DNA of 64,000 nucleotides from JAQBDA01 sp963709875 (GCA_963709875.1 CAVPYB010000011.1:538484-602483); one strand, 5' to 3'. Shown: positions 50,407 to 61,077, counted from the first letter of the stretch. A program made the numbers and translations. The notes: a model not told the origin generated them from the sequence alone.

Positions 50407-53400
50407 ATGAAACCACGCCTGATATTCTCGATATTGATTGCCGTCTTGCTGGCAGGGCTGCTGGCCCTTCCGCCTGACCGGCGCAGCATATCTGCCCAGT
50501 CCTCGAAAACGGACTGGCAGGGGCAGATCGCGTACCTGGGTTCGGATGGCAATATATGGGTGCAGAGCAGCGCAGCAACTCAGCCCTTCCAGGTCACAAC
50601 CGATGCGGATGAAGAGCTGCGCTATTACGCGCCCCAGTTCTCCCCGGGCGGCGAGCTGCTGGCGTACTGCCACAACAAACAAGCCGGTGTGGGCGGCTCT
50701 GACCTGTTCTTGGTACGGACGGGCGCCTGGCAGCCGATCTTCCTGGTGGCGGACGTGTACTGCCAGGCTTACCCGCAGCGCGGATTCGATTGGTCTCCGG
50801 ACGGCGGCAGCATCGCTTATTCGCGTAGTTTCGAATACGACCCCCAACCGAATGGCACCCAATGGTCGGTATATCACGGCATCTGGAGCGTGGATATCGT
50901 CTCGGGCGAGACCGAAGAGCTGGTCCCACCCCCGGGCACCAACCCGCTGGTCTACCCGCTCTGGTCACCGGATGGCAGATGGATACGCATGTATGAGCTG
51001 GTATTCCAGGAGGGGTTGGGCGTGCTGCGCACCTGGAACCAGGAGAACGGCGCACTGTACAACTGGCTGGGTCTTGGGGAAGAGCTCTTCCCGGGTTTCT
51101 CAGACTGGTCGCCGGACAGCTCCCGGCTGGTGCTGGACCAGGTCACCTACGTCGGCTATCCTGGAGCAGGTCTCTTCACCTCAGCCCCGGATGTGAGCGG
51201 GCTGCAGCAGATATTCGCAGACCCTGGCAGGGGAGTCGTACAGCCGCTTTGGTCGCCAGATGGGGATACGCTGGCATTCCAGCTGCTCAGGTACTACCGC
51301 AACGAACAAGCCAGCCTGATGTTCAGCGACCCGGATGGCGGAAATCTGCCGCGAAGCTTTCACAAACCAGGCCAGCATCGTCCTGCTGGATTGGTCGCCG
51401 GATGGCGAGCAGCTGCTGCTCGTGACCGATGATGGCGGCCAGCCCGGGCTGTATATCTATGACCTGCCGACCAAGGGTGCGATCACCATCGCTCTGCCCA
51501 GCGGCTGGCAGGCGGACTGGAGCGTGCTGCCAGAGGACACCGGGTTCGAGGCAGGCGGGAAACCGGTAGTGATCGACGACTTCACCGCCAGCGGCGGCAG
51601 CCTGTTGGCATACCTGGCGGAGAATTACCAGCTGTGGTTGTTCGACCCGTCTAACGGCACCCGGGCGGCGCTCAGCCCGCCGCTCTCGGCGGCGAAGTTC
51701 TGGGCATCACCCAGCGGTGAGCGACTGATCTATGCCGACCGACTGCTCAAACTCGAATTCCAACCCGGAGGGACGCTTTCCGTCCAGCAAAGCACGCTGC
51801 CGGGCATACCGGACGGTGAGGAGATTACCTGGTCGCCGGATGAAAAACGCTTCTCTTACCGGGATTCGACCGGTCATATCTGGCTGGTAGATTCTGGAGG
51901 CAGCTTTGTAGAGGTCCCAGGCGCTACCGGGCTGCCGGATTGGTCGACGGATGGACGATTCTTGAGCTATTGTACTGAAGGGGATAAGTTGTGGGTCGTC
52001 GGTGGTGGTATATCCCTGCGCGAGGTCGCCTCACCCGTGGATTGTGATATCGAGTGGTCCAGCAGCCAGGCGCTGATTGCATACACCCTGCAAGGCAGCG
52101 CAGGACCGCAGTCCGACCAGGTATATGTTTACGATGCCGAAGCCGGTAAATCCAGCCTGGCCTTGGACAGCACCAGTCTTGCTGGCTGGTCCCCGGATGG
52201 GAAAGTGCTCGCACTCAAGCGACCCGGAAAATCGAGCAGCAGCGAGTTTACATTCTTTGCCATGGACCCGGTCGAACAGAAGCTGCTGGAAGTTGGTCCC
52301 CACAATACCCGCTCCGCAGGACAGCAGGGCTGGGGAGATACCAGCCAGGACTATATCCTGGGACCATATCAGCTCACTTCCGATTTGACCAGCAGCGACC
52401 GGGTCGCAGACGTGGTCTACGATGTCACGGACATTCGGCAGCGGGCTGCTGATCGGGAGCGGGGACAGCAGCTGCCCAGGATCTGATCTGCCTGGATATG
52501 CAGGCCGGGCAGCCGGTTGACCTGCTCAGTACCAGCCTTTCCGGTGTCCCTGCAGCAAAGCGCCCCGGCATCTGGGCGGAGTTATCCCCCGATGGCGTCT
52601 GGAGCTCGGCCTATTTCTACGATAGCGGCAGTTTCAATTATCTGCTTACCCGTTGCGACAGGCAGCGCCAGGCTGCCCTGGAAGTTACCGAGGAGTTCCT
52701 CCAGGATGGCTTCTCGACCGATTCGCGCTGGTATGCCCAGCAAGTTCCAGGCGAAGGCAGCAGCGGTTTGCTGCTGCTCTACAATCTGGATTCGCTCGAG
52801 AGGGGCGGTGTCCCCATTCTCTCCGGGTCGCCCGCCGTCTGGCTCAGCCCACCCTCAGGGGTTGTCGAAGACAGCTTCAGCCTTGGTGGAGTAGTGCTCG
52901 GTATGGATGGAATGCCGGAGGCGGCGGTCAACATCCTGGTGGACGACCAGCCGGCTGCAACTTCGGACGAGCAAGGTAGGTTCGAGCTAAACGGGTTGAG
53001 CTCCGGCGAGCACAGTATCATTGCCTTGAAGGGAGAGCTGGTCTTTTCTCCCCAAGCCCATAACGTGAAGCTCCCGGACGAGGCCGGAGACCTGCTGTTC
53101 ACTGTACAGCCGGTCCAGATCGGCACCCAACCCCCCGAGGCCAGTGGCGTGCAGCACCGACTCAACCGGCTGCAAACACACCCATCAGCACGGTGGAGGG
53201 CAGTCCCGAGGACACATCGGGTGATTCCGGAAGCACCATTTCCGCCACCGATAATCTGTGGATCGCCGGCATCGGAACAGCGCTGCTGCTATCCTTGCTG
53301 ATCATCCTGGCGATACGGATTTAACAGACGTCGCAAGGTAAAAAGTCAGGCAGAGCCTGCTGATGGCGCATCGCAGCCGGTCAGCAAGTCCGGAATGGAG

Positions 53401-53674
53401 CAGACTGCGGGCAAATTGAAGCTGGGTGTCGATCTCGTAAAAGCGGACCGGCTTGCAGAAGGCAGGCTGGTGCTGGATGAAGTGCTTGAGGATGACCCGC
53501 AGAATTCAATCGCCTGGTTGTGGTCCGGGATGGCAGCGGCGAAGATGGATGACTGGGGGTTGGCCGAAATCAAGCTTTGAGCAGGCGAAAAAATTGGGGC
53601 ATCCCAAGGCTGACGAGGCGCTGAAATGGCTGGAGGAGATACGCGCGAAGGATTCAGGCGCAAAAACAACCTGA
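50407..53674 (+). CDS. Giant PD40 propeller - CarboxypepD_reg - TM - TPR protein (several frameshifts)
   Basis: Reading across indels near 51345, 52445, 53160, 53330 and 53575 gives one ~1085-residue protein. It begins with a signal peptide (LIFSILIAVLLAGLLAL), then a long beta-propeller region with a dozen or so WSPDGxxLAY/WSPDSSRLV units, then a carboxypeptidase-regulatory-like beta sandwich (GVVLGMDGMPEAAVNILVDD ... GRFELNGLSSGEH). A Pro/Thr stalk leads to one membrane helix (NLWIAGIGTALLLSLLIILAIR) and a cytoplasmic TPR-like end (GVDLVKADRLAEGRLVLDEV ... AWLWSGMAAAKMDDWGLAEIKFEQAKKLG). This topology suggests a transmembrane receptor or scaffold. The start lacks a good Shine-Dalgarno. Confidence 0.75.
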
Positions 53675-53708
53675 CCAGTAATTTACCGTACCCGCACTTC
53701 ATCGAATA

Positions 53709-54426
53709 TTATTCACTCTGTACCAATTCACGGATAAGACCTGGAAGCTCCTGAAGGCTTTCCAGCTCGTAATAGCCATCTCGTGACTGATCTCCTGCTC
53801 ATCGATGTGCTCGTGAGCCCAGGTGAACTCATAGGGGATATACACCGCCTTGCCGCCCAATTCCAGGATCGGCAGGATGTCTGAGCGCATAGAGTTTCCG
53901 ATCATGATGATTCGTCGGGGATCCAGCCGGTAGCGCTCGAAGATCGTGCGGTAGGTCGAAGTTGTTTTCGTCCCAACGATCTCGATATAATGAAAATAGT
54001 CTTTCAGAGCCGGTACGTTCGATCTTCAGGCTCTGTTCGAAGCCGTCCCCCTTTGTTATCAGCATCAAGCGCCAGTCGTGTGCCAGCTCCCGCAGCACGA
54101 CTTCACAGTGAGGGAACAGCTCACCCGGGTATCGAGCATCTGTCTTCCGAGGGATAGGATTATCTCCAGCTCGTCTGCCTTGATGGATCCGTTGACTTAT
54201 GTCGATTGCCGCTTCGAGCATCGACAGGTGAAGCTTTTGATGCCGTAGCCATAGATCTGTGACGTTGCCGACTTCGAGTTCGTCCAGGCGGCTCCAACCT
54301 TTCCTGGTCGTTGTCATATGGCGTTAAAAGCTCTATGAACTGCTCTTTGGACCGTCGATAATAGATTTCGTTTTCCCACAGTGTGTCGTCTGCATCGAAG
54401 GCGATGGTATCAAACATAGCGGTCAA
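53709..54426 (-). CDS. HAD-family phosphatase (frameshifted)
   Basis: Three overlapping frames make one ~238-residue HAD hydrolase: motif I FDTIAFDADDTLWENE with the nucleophile Asp, motif II LMLITKGD, then after further indels LKIERT...F, and motif III/IV MIGNSMRSDILPILELGGKAVYIPYEFTWAHE. The end in the correct frame is YYELESLQELPGLIRELVQSE. A YjjG-like nucleotidase or general phosphatase is plausible; substrate unknown. It is the last gene of the minus-strand carotenoid run, 11 bp after the CruF-like gene, so may be co-transcribed. Confidence 0.75.
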
Positions 54427-54436
54427 TCTCCGGATT

Positions 54437-55252
54437 TTATGTGCGATCCGTACTTTGCAGGGGCAGCCAACGGAATACCGAATCCCAGGGTACAGTCAAA
54501 TTTCGCCACGCCAAGACTGTGAATATTCCCATCCCGATAAACCCGCTTAATGCTGGACCAATCTGTTCCAAAAAAACGCCCAGCCCAATCGCCTGGTACA
54601 GCCAGGTGAGCGAGTAAATGATCAATAATGGGGCTGCAGGCAGGTCATCGGGACGGACGATCAGTGTAATCATGATCGAAACCAACCACCACCCAAGATA
54701 GTTCAGCACAGGGATACCGAAATATGCGCCTGAGATCCTCCCAGGTCCAGAGACCACCAGCTACCATCTGTGGATCCAGATATAGATCCCAGGCAGTAAA
54801 TGCCAGCCCGCTGAGCATGGCAAATATTAATGGATATGCACGCCCCAAACCTTTCCCGGTGCGGTCGCAGCAGGATCTGTCACTACCGCCCATGCCGGGA
54901 AGAGCATCATCGCCCATGCTATAGGGATGATCAGCGGCACAGCAGCCGATTTGGGGTAGCAAATCTTGCGTATAGCTGTACTTCCCAAATGGGACTCCCA
55001 TAGACGACCCGAGCCATTCCATTGCCCAGGCGAATACGCTACGATCATGATAATGGATCGAATGATCCGAGCGAAACCCCACTTCTGCGAAAGCGCTGAC
55101 AGCACAACCGCCAGTTGAGCCAGCACGCACAGAGATGCCATCAAAGGGAATACCTGTGGACCGAATATCCGTATGCAGATCGGGGTGGCGATCAGCATCA
55201 CTAACCAGATTGCAGCAGAGATCCTGCCAGCCCAGATGGGGCTCTAGGTCAT
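54437..55252 (-). CDS. cruF: CruF-like carotenoid hydratase (DUF422; frameshifted)
   Basis: The ATG at 55252 overlaps the cyclase stop (ATGA), but the frame is broken at once and several times after. Assembled in order, about 271 residues contain membrane helices and the CruF/bisanhydrobacterioruberin hydratase signatures: ...EWLGSSMGVPFGKYSYT, VPLIIPIAWAMMLFPAWAVV, LAFTAWDLYLDPQMVAGGLWTW, GAYFGIPVLNYLGWW. In known systems CruF adds water to the 1,2 end of acyclic carotenoids such as lycopene derivatives. Location directly behind a lycopene-cyclase-type gene supports a carotenoid role; the exact product is unknown. Confidence 0.75.
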
Positions 55253-56080
55253 CGCTCACGCTCGTCTTTCTGGCGGCCGGGGTGCTGCGCACCACGGAAG
55301 CGATTGAGCCAGACATGCGCTCGCTCCCGGCTTTCCTTTGCCAACATCAAGGTAATTCCAAAGGCGATCAACACGTTGGTCATAAAGAAGAACAGCATCT
55401 CCTCGATGGGCAGGTTTGCCAATGGCAATTCTGGTCGTTTGGGCAGGATCGATCGTCCAGGTCCCGCTGCGGATGGCGATGGCGTCGACGAACCACAGAT
55501 AGATGCTCGGGAACAATACACTGTATACCAGCACACGCCTGTATCTCCATAGAATATCTGCACCATAGGCCAATTGAATCATCACTGGCAGCAGCGACCA
55601 GGAGAGGATCAGTGTAATGTAATTACCGGGCTTCCACCCTGCAGATAGCAGGATTGTGGAAACCGTCCAGAAAATGATCACCACCTGGGTGGCAATCCAG
55701 CGCATGCGAACTTACTGGGTTGGAAAATCGGACGGATGGTTGCGAACCTGCGCAGTATTGCCAGAGTCCATAAACCCGTCAGCAGGGATTGCACAATAAA
55801 GAAGGTGTATTCTTCGATCGGCACATAGCCAATCGTGAGACCGGTTACCAGGTCAGGGTCATACCACCAGACACTGGTCGCCACAAGATAGTTGTCCCAC
55901 GGGAGTGGTATAGACCAGGGCAATAAGCACAAGCAGCAGCGACGCTCCAATATGGCAGTAGAATGCGGGAATTGGGACGTTCCCGTCGCAGCAGCAGCCT
56001 CCACAGGTCGCCGGGACAATGATGGCAAGGACCACCAGTGGAGGCAGAATAAAGGTGAGCAGAATCTCAAAATACGTCAT
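55249..56080 (-). CDS. crtYcd: Two-domain lycopene cyclase, CrtYcd type (frameshifted)
   Basis: A ~277-residue integral membrane protein with two repeats of the lycopene cyclase domain, each three helices. Repeat one carries VGQ...WWYDPDLVTGLTIGYVPIEEYTFFIVQSLLTG; repeat two carries WTIDPAQTTRIA...LANLPIEEMLFFFMTNVLIAFG. The paired PIEE[YM]xFF motifs identify the heterodimer-derived CrtYc/CrtYd family, which forms beta or epsilon rings. At least three indels break the frame (around 55850, 55690 and 55440). The start overlaps the hydrolase stop by 4 bp. Product could be a carotene cyclase or bifunctional with CruF. Confidence 0.8.
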
Positions 56081-56958
56081 CTGAGCAACTGTTCAGTCTG
56101 ATATTGGAACTGGTTGAGTGTGGATAAATAGATTGGAATGCAGCCCTCATCGGCAAAGTTGACAACGACCGATGAGAGCTGGGCAAATTGTACCGAGTTT
56201 GCCTCCAGAAGGTCGTGCCCGGCCTGGATTTCATAGTAGCAGACTTGTTCCTCTCCCAGAAGCTTGACTAGGCGCTTTGTGTTTGCTGGTAAGACGATAG
56301 GATCGTTAACGCCCTGAAGAACGAGGGTCTCAACCTGGATTTTCTTAGCCAATCGGTATGCACTCTTTCCCATACGGACGACTTCTTCCAGTGCAGCAAG
56401 CGGGAGCTTGAATTGGGTGCGGATGTACCCCTGTACCGATGGATCATCCAAATCGGTCTCCGGTAGGATAGAAGCAAAAAGATCCCGAACGCGAGCGTCG
56501 CTGAAGTCAGCATTCTTGAACAGGCGTAAGTTAGGCGCCAGCCGGCGAGCCAGAGCAACCAAAACAGCGAAGATACCTGGTGTGTGCCAGAACGGTGAAA
56601 TTAGCACCATTTTATCTGGTGGCAGTACAGATGCTGCATGGATTGCCACTGCAGCTCCCATAGAATACCCCACCAGCATTAATTCGATACCTTCGGATTG
56701 CAGTGCTGCCCATTGCTCTATTACGCTTTTGTTCCAATCGTGCCGCGTTTTTTGGTTTAGATTTGCAATATCCACTCCAAATCCTGGCAAAAGGGGGGCA
56801 TGGACCTCCCAACCCGACAGGTAAAGCTGATGTGCTAATGTACGAACCTCTGCCGGCGTCCCGGGGAAGCCATGGATGAGCATTGCCTTGCGAGGGCTGT
56901 CACCCAGGGAAAATGGCTGATGTTCAGGAGTTGTGTAGGGCTTCAATTCAAGGATCAC
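56077..56958 (-). CDS. Alpha/beta hydrolase (carboxylesterase-like)
   Basis: A ~293-residue serine hydrolase. The oxyanion loop LIHGFPGTP, nucleophile elbow GYSMGAA, acid VNDPIV and base AGHDLLE are all present, in the order expected for carboxylesterase Est30-like enzymes with a small cap. The start is probably GTG at 56958, with AAAGGAAG seven bases before; a TTG at 56976 gives six more residues. It overlaps both neighbours, so it is embedded in the carotenoid operon and could act on a carotenoid ester or acyl group, but this is inference. Frame intact. Confidence 0.88.
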   Translation of the reverse strand: MILELKPYTTPEHQPFSLGDSPRKAMLIHGFPGTPAEVRTLAHQLYLSGWEVHAPLLPGFGVDIANLNQKTRHDWNKSVIEQWAALQSEGIELMLVGYSMGAAVAIHAASVLPPDKMVLISPFWHTPGIFAVLVALARRLAPNLRLFKNADFSDARVRDLFASILPETDLDDPSVQGYIRTQFKLPLAALEEVVRMGKSAYRLAKKIQVETLVLQGVNDPIVLPANTKRLVKLLGEEQVCYYEIQAGHDLLEANSVQFAQLSSVVVNFADEGCIPIYLSTLNQFQYQTEQLLR

Positions 56959-57120
56959 GGCGCTTCCTTTGCGCAATCAGTACCAGAAATAGATCCCAGA
57001 TGAAAAGGAATGCTACCTGGATGATTACCCCCCCACCCATTCCTTGGCGATAGCGATTAGAGAAAGCATTACCTGCCACAATATAGCCAATGTCTAGTAA
57101 CGTGTTGAGCCAGATAAATT
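56948..57120 (-). CDS. Small two-helix membrane protein or remnant in the carotenoid operon
   Basis: In one frame the minus strand reads FIWLNTLLDIGYIVAGNAF, then a basic loop, then GVIIQVAFLFIWDLFLVLIA and a basic RKRRDP end, stopping at 56948 inside the start region of the hydrolase. Two hydrophobic helices and coupling to the next gene suggest a real product, and the pattern recalls the DUF6992 family C-terminus. No acceptable start is visible, so the N-terminal part is lost or hidden by an indel near 57120. Confidence 0.4.
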
Positions 57121-57131
57121 GTTCGAAACAA

Positions 57132-58096
57132 TTATCGCACCTGCAAGTACGCCTTGGCAGCCAGCCTGAGCTTTTTCAGTGGACCGGTTCCTGCGCGACG
57201 GGTGAATACATTGTAACGATTGGCGCGGATATCGAACAGGATGGCGCGATAAATTTCCAGGGCACTCATCACGGCAACTCGTCCGGAGGCAAGCTTGCGG
57301 ACATTGGCTGCTGGCTGTATGGTAGTACATCTCGGTACGCTGGAACTCGAACTCCATTAATTCAATTAAATTATAGTTGATCCGCTGGGCAGCCAGGTCG
57401 GATTCTGAATAGCGGAAGTAGTCCATATCTTCCAGCGGGATGTAGACGCGGTCCAGCTGCCAGTCTTCGCCGATATCGCGCCAGAAATTGCTGAGCTGCA
57501 TGGCGATGGACAGGCTGTCGGCACCTGGCAGGACTTCGGTCAGCGTATATGGATATTCAACTCCCAGAGATGTGGGTCATCGCACGCCCTACCGGTATCG
57601 CACTGCCGTCCATATAATGCATCAGGTCATCGAAAGTGGGAAAGCGGGTGATGGTCAGATCCTCGCGCATCGCCCGGAAGTAAGGTGTCATGATGTCAGG
57701 ACGGGATGGAGAATTTCGCTTGCGGTGTCCAGGTAAGCGCGAAGCACGGGATGCTGGCAGTCGCCCGTCTCGAATGCCTGTTATATATTCATGCTCCCAA
57801 TTGTCAATCGCTTCCTGTGGAGACTCATATCCATTGTAAGATACATCTACCCGATCGTCGCCGACTCGCATCAGGGCGTACAGCGCTTCTACATGCGGCT
57901 GTTTTTCTGCCGGTAAATAGCTGCTGGCAGAGGAGTAGTTCTTGCTGGCCGCCTGCATGATCTGGCGGCAGGCTGCGTAATCCTCAGCGGAGGCAATGCT
58001 CTCTTGGATAGGTTTTGTCTGTACATCTCTGCGTGCAGAGTAAATACACCGTGTAGGTCTGCGCTGTTCTTGTGTCATCCCGTAGTTTACATCCAT
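57132..58096 (-). CDS. crtB: Phytoene/squalene synthase (frameshifted)
   Basis: Head-to-head condensation of two GGPP to phytoene (or FPP to squalene). The assembled ~318 residues contain SKNYSSASSYLPAEKQPHVE and the first Asp motif MRVGDDRVDV, and the second Asp motif in QLSNFWRDIGEDWQLDRVYIPLEDM. The C-terminus in the correct frame reads ASGRVAVMSALEIY and KKLRLAAKAYLQVR, stopping at 57132. Several indels (near 57720, 57560 and 57330) split the frame. The ATG at 58096 overlaps the crtI stop; a later ATG at 58078 is possible. Neighbouring crtI supports phytoene rather than squalene. Confidence 0.88.
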
Positions 58097-59573
58097 TCTT
58101 CAATTACCCTTTCTGTTACTAATTTCGAGGAGATCATCACCATTGGCATCCCGATGCCCGGATAAGTGCCTTGCCCGACGAAATACAGCCCGTCGATCTC
58201 ATGGGATTTGTTATGCGGCCGGAAATACGAGGATTGGAAGAAGCCTTGCGCCAGCGAGCCAAAGGCTGTGCCATGCGTGGCGTTGATATCTACCGCCCAG
58301 TCCTCGGGTGTGTACTGCCGCTCCCAGACGATATGCTGGCGGAGTGTGCGGGTCGATGAGTTCCTCCAGCCGATCGAGGAGCATGCTGCGCACACCGGGA
58401 GCGGCGTCCTCCCAATTGATATTGGATTCAAGATTGGGCATTGGCAGCCAGGACATATACCAGGCTGTGTCCGGGTGGTGCCAGGGAAGGGTCGGTCACA
58501 GTGGGAATGTTCAGGTGGAATGAAGGGTCTTCCGGAAGCACCTTGGTTTTGAAAATTGCATCCAGGTTGGTGCGGTAGTCTTTCGAGAAATACAGCGCCT
58601 GGTGCTGTACGTGGTCATATGTGCGATCGAGCCCCAGGTATAGGATAAATCCCGAGCAGGCATACTGCAAGCGGTCCAGATGGCGGTCAGAGTACTGTCT
58701 GCGGTGGCTGGGATGGATGAGCCTGCGATAGGTGTACGGCAGGTCGGCGTTGGAGATCACCAGGTCTGCCCGGATGATCTCTCCGGTTTCCAGCCGTACG
58801 CCCGCAGCCCGCCGGTCCTCGATGCAGATCTCTTCAACCGGGCTGGCAGTCCGGATTTCGACGCCCATCTCACCCGCCAGCTCGAGCATGTCTTCGATGA
58901 TGCGGTAAATGCCGCCCATCGGGAACCACATCCCCAATGCCAGGTCGGCGTAGGTAATCATGCTGTACATTGCCAGGGCATCGAAAGGGGAGAGACCGAG
59001 GAACATCGAATGAAATGAGAATGCTTTACTCAGCTTGTCATCATGGTCGAAGAAGTTCGCCACCTGCTGGTACAGGTTCTGGTAAGCCTGGGTTTGCAGC
59101 AGTTTGATCCCCGCGGAAGGATTAGCCAGCTCGGTAATGTGGTCATAATTGCGATCGACGAATACCATCCCCAGCTCGTATTTGCGCGCCCCTTCACCGA
59201 TGAATCGGAAAAGGCGCTCTGCACTACCAGGGTGGATTTTGTCGATCTCGGTCGCTAGTCTGGGCATATTGCTGTGCAGGTCTAATTGCGTGCCATCGTG
59301 GTAATAAATGCGGTAGTTCGGGTCCAGCTGCACGAATTCGATGCGCTGGTTGATATCCTGACCGATGGAACGATACATATCGTCAAAGGCGGATTTCATA
59401 ACTAGAATGGTAGGTCCCATATCGGCGCGGAATCCGTTTTCTGCCAGCAGGTTGCTGCGCCCACCAGGCTGGGGCTGTTTCTCCAGCACGGTAACCTTAA
59501 ATCCGAGGTGTGATAGACGCAAGGCAGTTGCCAGCCCGCCCATTCCTGCCCCGATTATGGCGACATGTTTCAT
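58087..59573 (-). CDS. crtI: Phytoene desaturase CrtI (frameshifted)
   Basis: FAD enzyme that converts phytoene to lycopene. The N-terminal dinucleotide fold IIGAGMGGLATALRLSHLG and the VTVLEKQPQPGGRSN segment are intact; the C-terminal FAD-binding GLYFVGQGTYPGIGMPMVMISS (CrtI type) is in the other frame. Indels near 58436 and 58345 separate them; the joined length is ~495 residues, normal for the family. The VRSMLLDRLEELIDP and TPEDWAVDINATHGTAFG segments lie between. First gene of the operon; an 18-bp palindrome lies 160 bp upstream. Confidence 0.93.
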
Positions 59574-59610
59574 TGATTAAATAACTCCAAGCTCATCAAG
59601 TTATATAAAT

Positions 59611-59703
59611 TAGGAATTACGCACTTAGGGGAGAGTTGTGGGTGTTTTGGCGGGTGTGCCCGCCAAAACACCCACGATTTCCTCGTGAACTGCGTAATTT
59701 CTA
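59611..59703. repeat. TIR-bounded palindromic element, copy B
   Basis: TAGGAATTACGCA and TGCGTAATTTCTA are 13-bp terminal inverted repeats with one mismatch. Inside, GTGGGTGTTTTGGCGGG (59638-59654) and its exact complement (59659-59675) form a 17-bp stem with a 4-base loop. The same ends occur at 4520-4576 without the long inner hairpin. Confidence 0.65.
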
Positions 59704-59736
59704 TAAATTATATATTGATGTGCATATATTGTCAAG

Positions 59737-59754
59737 ATATATTGTACAATATAT
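59737..59754. promoter_or_regulatory. Candidate operator upstream of crtI
   Basis: ATATATTGTACAATATAT is an exact 18-bp palindrome in an AT-rich stretch 164 bp before the crtI start. Its TTGTACAA core resembles operators of MerR-type light/B12 regulators of carotenoid genes (LitR/CarH), but no regulator gene is in the window. The remainder of 59574-59982 contains the palindromic element, a terminator and no gene. Confidence 0.4.
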
Positions 59755-59897
59755 GCGGGATTATCTTGGGAACAATCGACCGTACAATAATTGCGAGCGT
59801 CTGCAAATAAATTGACCTATTTTCCCCATAATTATATTGTATGTTGTGCGAATCAGGACGCAATAAATGTTAATATTTTGATAACGTTTTGACAAAA

Positions 59898-59929
59898 AAA
59901 TATGCCCGGGTTTACATCCGGACATATTT
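59898..59929 (-). terminator. Intrinsic terminator of the isomerase gene
   Basis: On the minus strand AAATATG-x-CCGG pairs with CCGG-x-CATATTT around a 7-9 base loop, and the stem runs into a T7 tract. It follows the stop of the parvulin-like gene at 59983 by ~54 bp. Confidence 0.7.
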
Positions 59930-59982
59930 TCTCTGAAGGGCGCGGAGTTAATCACAATCTCGCCAGCTGGTGTGCTCTCCAG

Positions 59983-61024
59983 TTACTGTTCAGCCGGGGT
60001 GGGTAAGACGGGTTGGGTTGGTGGTATCTGCGGTTGGGCGGCCTGGTTCTGCGCCTGTTGGATGTACTGCACCAGTTCCAACGGGAAGGCAGGCTCGCTG
60101 GGCACACGCAGTATCCAGTATTCGCGGGTCTCGATCTCGGAGGTATCGTGCTGTTCCTGCAGCCATTCGTTAAAGCGCTGCTGCTCGCAGGTTATCGTAC
60201 TCGCTATCTGCAAGCGGACGTTCCTCGTGCCCTAATACCTGGATAATGTGGAAACCAAAGCTGGTCTGGACCGGCTCACTGATCTCACCCACATCCAGGG
60301 AAAAGGCTGCCTCTTCGAACTCAGCTACCATGCGGCCTTGGCTGAACCAGCCCAGGTCACCGCCGCGGTCTTTGTTGCTGGTGTCAGTGGATAACTCGGA
60401 TGCCAGGGCCGACCAATCCTCTCCGGCGTCGAGCCTGTCAAGTGACACCTGGGCAGTGGCTTCATCAGGCACCAGGATGTGACGTGCCCATACCTGGTCC
60501 TGGGTGCGTGCGATCCCCAGTCTCCGCCAGCCACGGCCTCCTGGACCTTCTGCCGCAGCAGGGTTGCCCGTACCAGACCACGTAGATCATCTTCTTTGAA
60601 GTTGATATTGGTCTTCAGCGTGTCGAGGGTCTGCTTGTACTGGTCATCGAACTGCTGGCGGGTATATGCCGTTGGTGAAGCGGTCGGAGCGCTGTGTAGG
60701 GGTGATGGTCGGCACCAGCGTTGCGGTGGCTGTCGCTGTCGGTGTGGCGGTCGGTGTGAGCACCTCGGTCGGCAGCAATGTCGCGGTCGGCGGGACCAGG
60801 GTCATCTGCAGCGGTGGAAAGGGTGGATGTGAGCTGCCGGTTCACTGGTGGGGGTGGGTGTATGGGTGCCATCCGGGAAGAAACCAAATTCGGTCTCTAC
60901 CTGGCGACGCGCGCATGAGATAGACGCGGGCAAGCCCGCCGCTCATCACTGTCTTGGTGTCGAGCGCCTCCAAGACCGTCGAGATGAACTGTTTGCCAGG
61001 GAACAATTGGCTCTGATCCGTCAT
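59983..61024 (-). CDS. Parvulin-type peptidyl-prolyl isomerase (PrsA/SurA-like), frameshifted and cut by the junction
   Basis: Helps fold exported proteins. The parvulin core is clear: ARHILVPDEATAQVSLDRL, GGDLGWFSQGRMVAEFEEAAFSL, EISEPVQTSFGFHIIQVLG. Before it lie a segment resembling part of a SurA_N-like domain and a Pro/Thr linker (TLVPPTATLLPTEVLTPT...); after it a tail ending PQIPPTQPVLPTPAEQ. At least four indels break the frame (near 60910, 60830, 60530 and 60200). The N-terminal signal and first helices are missing because the actinobacterial-like sequence begins at about 61030, so this is a 5'-truncated gene. Confidence 0.75.
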
Positions 61025-61045
61025 GGCACCACGGTACTCATGCGG
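61025..61045. other. Probable chimeric junction
   Basis: Left of here, base composition, codon use and genes are Chloroflexota-like; right of here GC rises sharply, third positions are nearly all G or C, and genes are actinobacterial in style. The change falls inside the isomerase gene and just before the AKR terminator. No transposase, tRNA or integrase marks the boundary. Confidence 0.6.
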
Positions 61046-61077
61046 CGGTGCTCATGCCGCATGTGGCTCCTAGTACC
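61033..61077 (-). terminator. Hairpin after the aldo/keto reductase
   Basis: CATGCGGC (61039-61046) and GCCGCATG (61056-61063) form an exact 8-bp stem, and GGTACT/AGTACC form an outer pair. It overlaps the AKR stop codon region on the minus strand. Confidence 0.4.
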
